Below, piece by piece: positions 21,518 to 22,216 of a DNA stretch of 22,216 nt. Made by a program: the position numbers and the translations under genes. The DNA comes from Thermotogaceae bacterium. GTDB taxonomy: Bacteria > Thermotogota > Thermotogae > B21-G9 > HyVt-16. Location of the stretch: assembly GCA_011043375.1 (NCBI GenBank), contig DQYP01000068.1:1-22216 (forward strand). Reading direction: 5' to 3'. The notes under the pieces were generated by a model. The model ran no database searches, had not been told where the DNA came from, and saw nothing but the letters and a program-made list of their open reading frames with translations. Position 1 is the stretch's first letter. Each line of letters opens with the position of its first letter.

Positions 21518-22216
21518 TCAAACATTTTCAATAATCCTCTTCGCTATTTCAATCCCCACTCTTTTTTGAGCCTCTACAGTTGAGGCTCCAATATGTGGAG
21601 TTGCTATAACATTTTCAAGATTCAGCAATTTTTTTCGCAATTCATCATTTGGTGGTTCTACCTCAAATACATCAAGAGCTGCTGCTCTCAATTTTCCGGA
21701 TGTTAGTGCATTATAAAGAGCTTCTTCATTTACTATTCCGCCTCTCGACGCATTTATCAAAATGGCCTCATCTTTCATTATTTCAAATACATGCTCATCT
21801 ATCATGTGCTTAGTAGCATCATTCAAAGGGACGTGCAAAGTTATATAATCTGATGTTTTTGCAAGTTCCTCGAATTCGACGAATTTGATAAAATCTTCCG
21901 CGCTTTCCGGTTTCACAACATCATACACCAGAATCTCCATTCCAAAAGCTTTTGCTCTTTTTGCAACTTCTCTTCCTATTTTTCCATAACCTATTATCCC
22001 GAGTTTTTTTTGGAAAAGTTCAAATCCCTTCAATTTCTTCTTTTCCCACTTTCCCTCTTTCAAGCTTTGGGTACCCTGCGGGATGTATCTCGATGCGGCT
22101 ATCATCAATCCTATAGTCAATTCAGCGACAGATATAGAATTCGCTCCCGGAGTATTCAAAATCTTTATATTTTTTTCCTCTGCCGCTTTTGTGTCTATGT
22201 TGTCAAGTCCTGTACC
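21518..22216 (-). CDS. serA: D-3-phosphoglycerate dehydrogenase family 2-hydroxyacid dehydrogenase, 5' end missing
   Basis: The enzyme oxidises 3-phosphoglycerate to 3-phosphohydroxypyruvate with NAD, the first step of serine synthesis. The visible 232 residues begin GTGLDNIDTKAAEEKNIKIL at the window edge, so about the first 70 residues are missing; a Met-like TTG at 22159 is internal. GYGKIG at 76-81 is the NAD-binding glycine motif. The catalytic triad is visible as R158 (INASRGGIVNEEAL), E187 (VFEVEPP) and H208 (TPHIGAS), with the Arg-Glu spacing of E. coli SerA. There is no ACT domain, so it is the short form, presumably without serine feedback at that site. A glyoxylate or hydroxypyruvate reductase is possible, but NTPGANSISVAELTIGLMIA favours SerA. 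It is the first visible gene of the long leftward row. Confidence 0.85.
   Translation of the reverse strand, partial: GTGLDNIDTKAAEEKNIKILNTPGANSISVAELTIGLMIAASRYIPQGTQSLKEGKWEKKKLKGFELFQKKLGIIGYGKIGREVAKRAKAFGMEILVYDVVKPESAEDFIKFVEFEELAKTSDYITLHVPLNDATKHMIDEHVFEIMKDEAILINASRGGIVNEEALYNALTSGKLRAAALDVFEVEPPNDELRKKLLNLENVIATPHIGASTVEAQKRVGIEIAKRIIENV

Overview
The window looks like a chromosomal segment from a member of the Thermotogae. The gene products resemble what I remember of Thermotoga maritima proteins: an iron-dependent alcohol dehydrogenase close to TM0820, a TrpRS with the Fe-S cysteine spacing, and 6-phosphogluconolactonase. The sequence is visibly more AT-rich than T. maritima, so a Pseudothermotoga-type genome fits, but the genus cannot be fixed from this sequence alone. 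Gene density is very high. I see no tRNA, rRNA, insertion sequence, phage gene or CRISPR array, and no gene-free stretch over 300 bases.

Left part (1-7410). A leftward operon etfB-etfA-glcD (the last cut by the window edge) has the layout of the Etf-linked lactate dehydrogenases (LctB/LctC/LctD type). From the shared 237-base divergent promoter region a rightward operon reads zwf, pgl, a class II aldolase and an NADPH-type iron alcohol dehydrogenase. It ends at a hairpin that also serves the opposite strand. The operon couples the two NADPH-producing steps of the oxidative pentose phosphate pathway to an aldehyde-forming and an aldehyde-reducing enzyme.

Middle part (7371-11154). A leftward two-gene unit encodes a metallo-beta-lactamase-fold hydrolase and an AadA-like nucleotidyltransferase. 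Divergent from it lies groES-groEL, with a clear sigma-A promoter and a slightly degenerate CIRCE operator at the expected transcription start, which points to HrcA control. A perfect 12-bp hairpin ends groEL and serves the convergent operon too.

Right part (11153-22216). Everything is leftward and mostly overlapping. Transcription order is serA (cut), a cyclase-family hydrolase, trpS, scpA, scpB, rluB, then a 163-base gap, then a large exported TPR protein, a probable outer-membrane barrel protein, a DUF4911-like protein, a tandem-duplicated YqeG-type HAD phosphatase, a YqeH-type circularly permuted GTPase and a HEAT-repeat protein. This row joins amino-acid metabolism, Trp-tRNA charging, chromosome condensation, ribosome maturation and cell-envelope genes. 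The hairpin in the 163-base gap carries its U-run for rightward transcripts, although no rightward gene is visible there.

The points most worth checking are the double-domain YqeG with both active sites intact, the orphan rightward terminator, the possible confurcating lactate dehydrogenase, and the zwf-pgl-aldolase-ADH operon. Several starts were moved from the longest reading frame because a Shine-Dalgarno sequence fits a later codon (pgl, trpS, cyclase, etfA).
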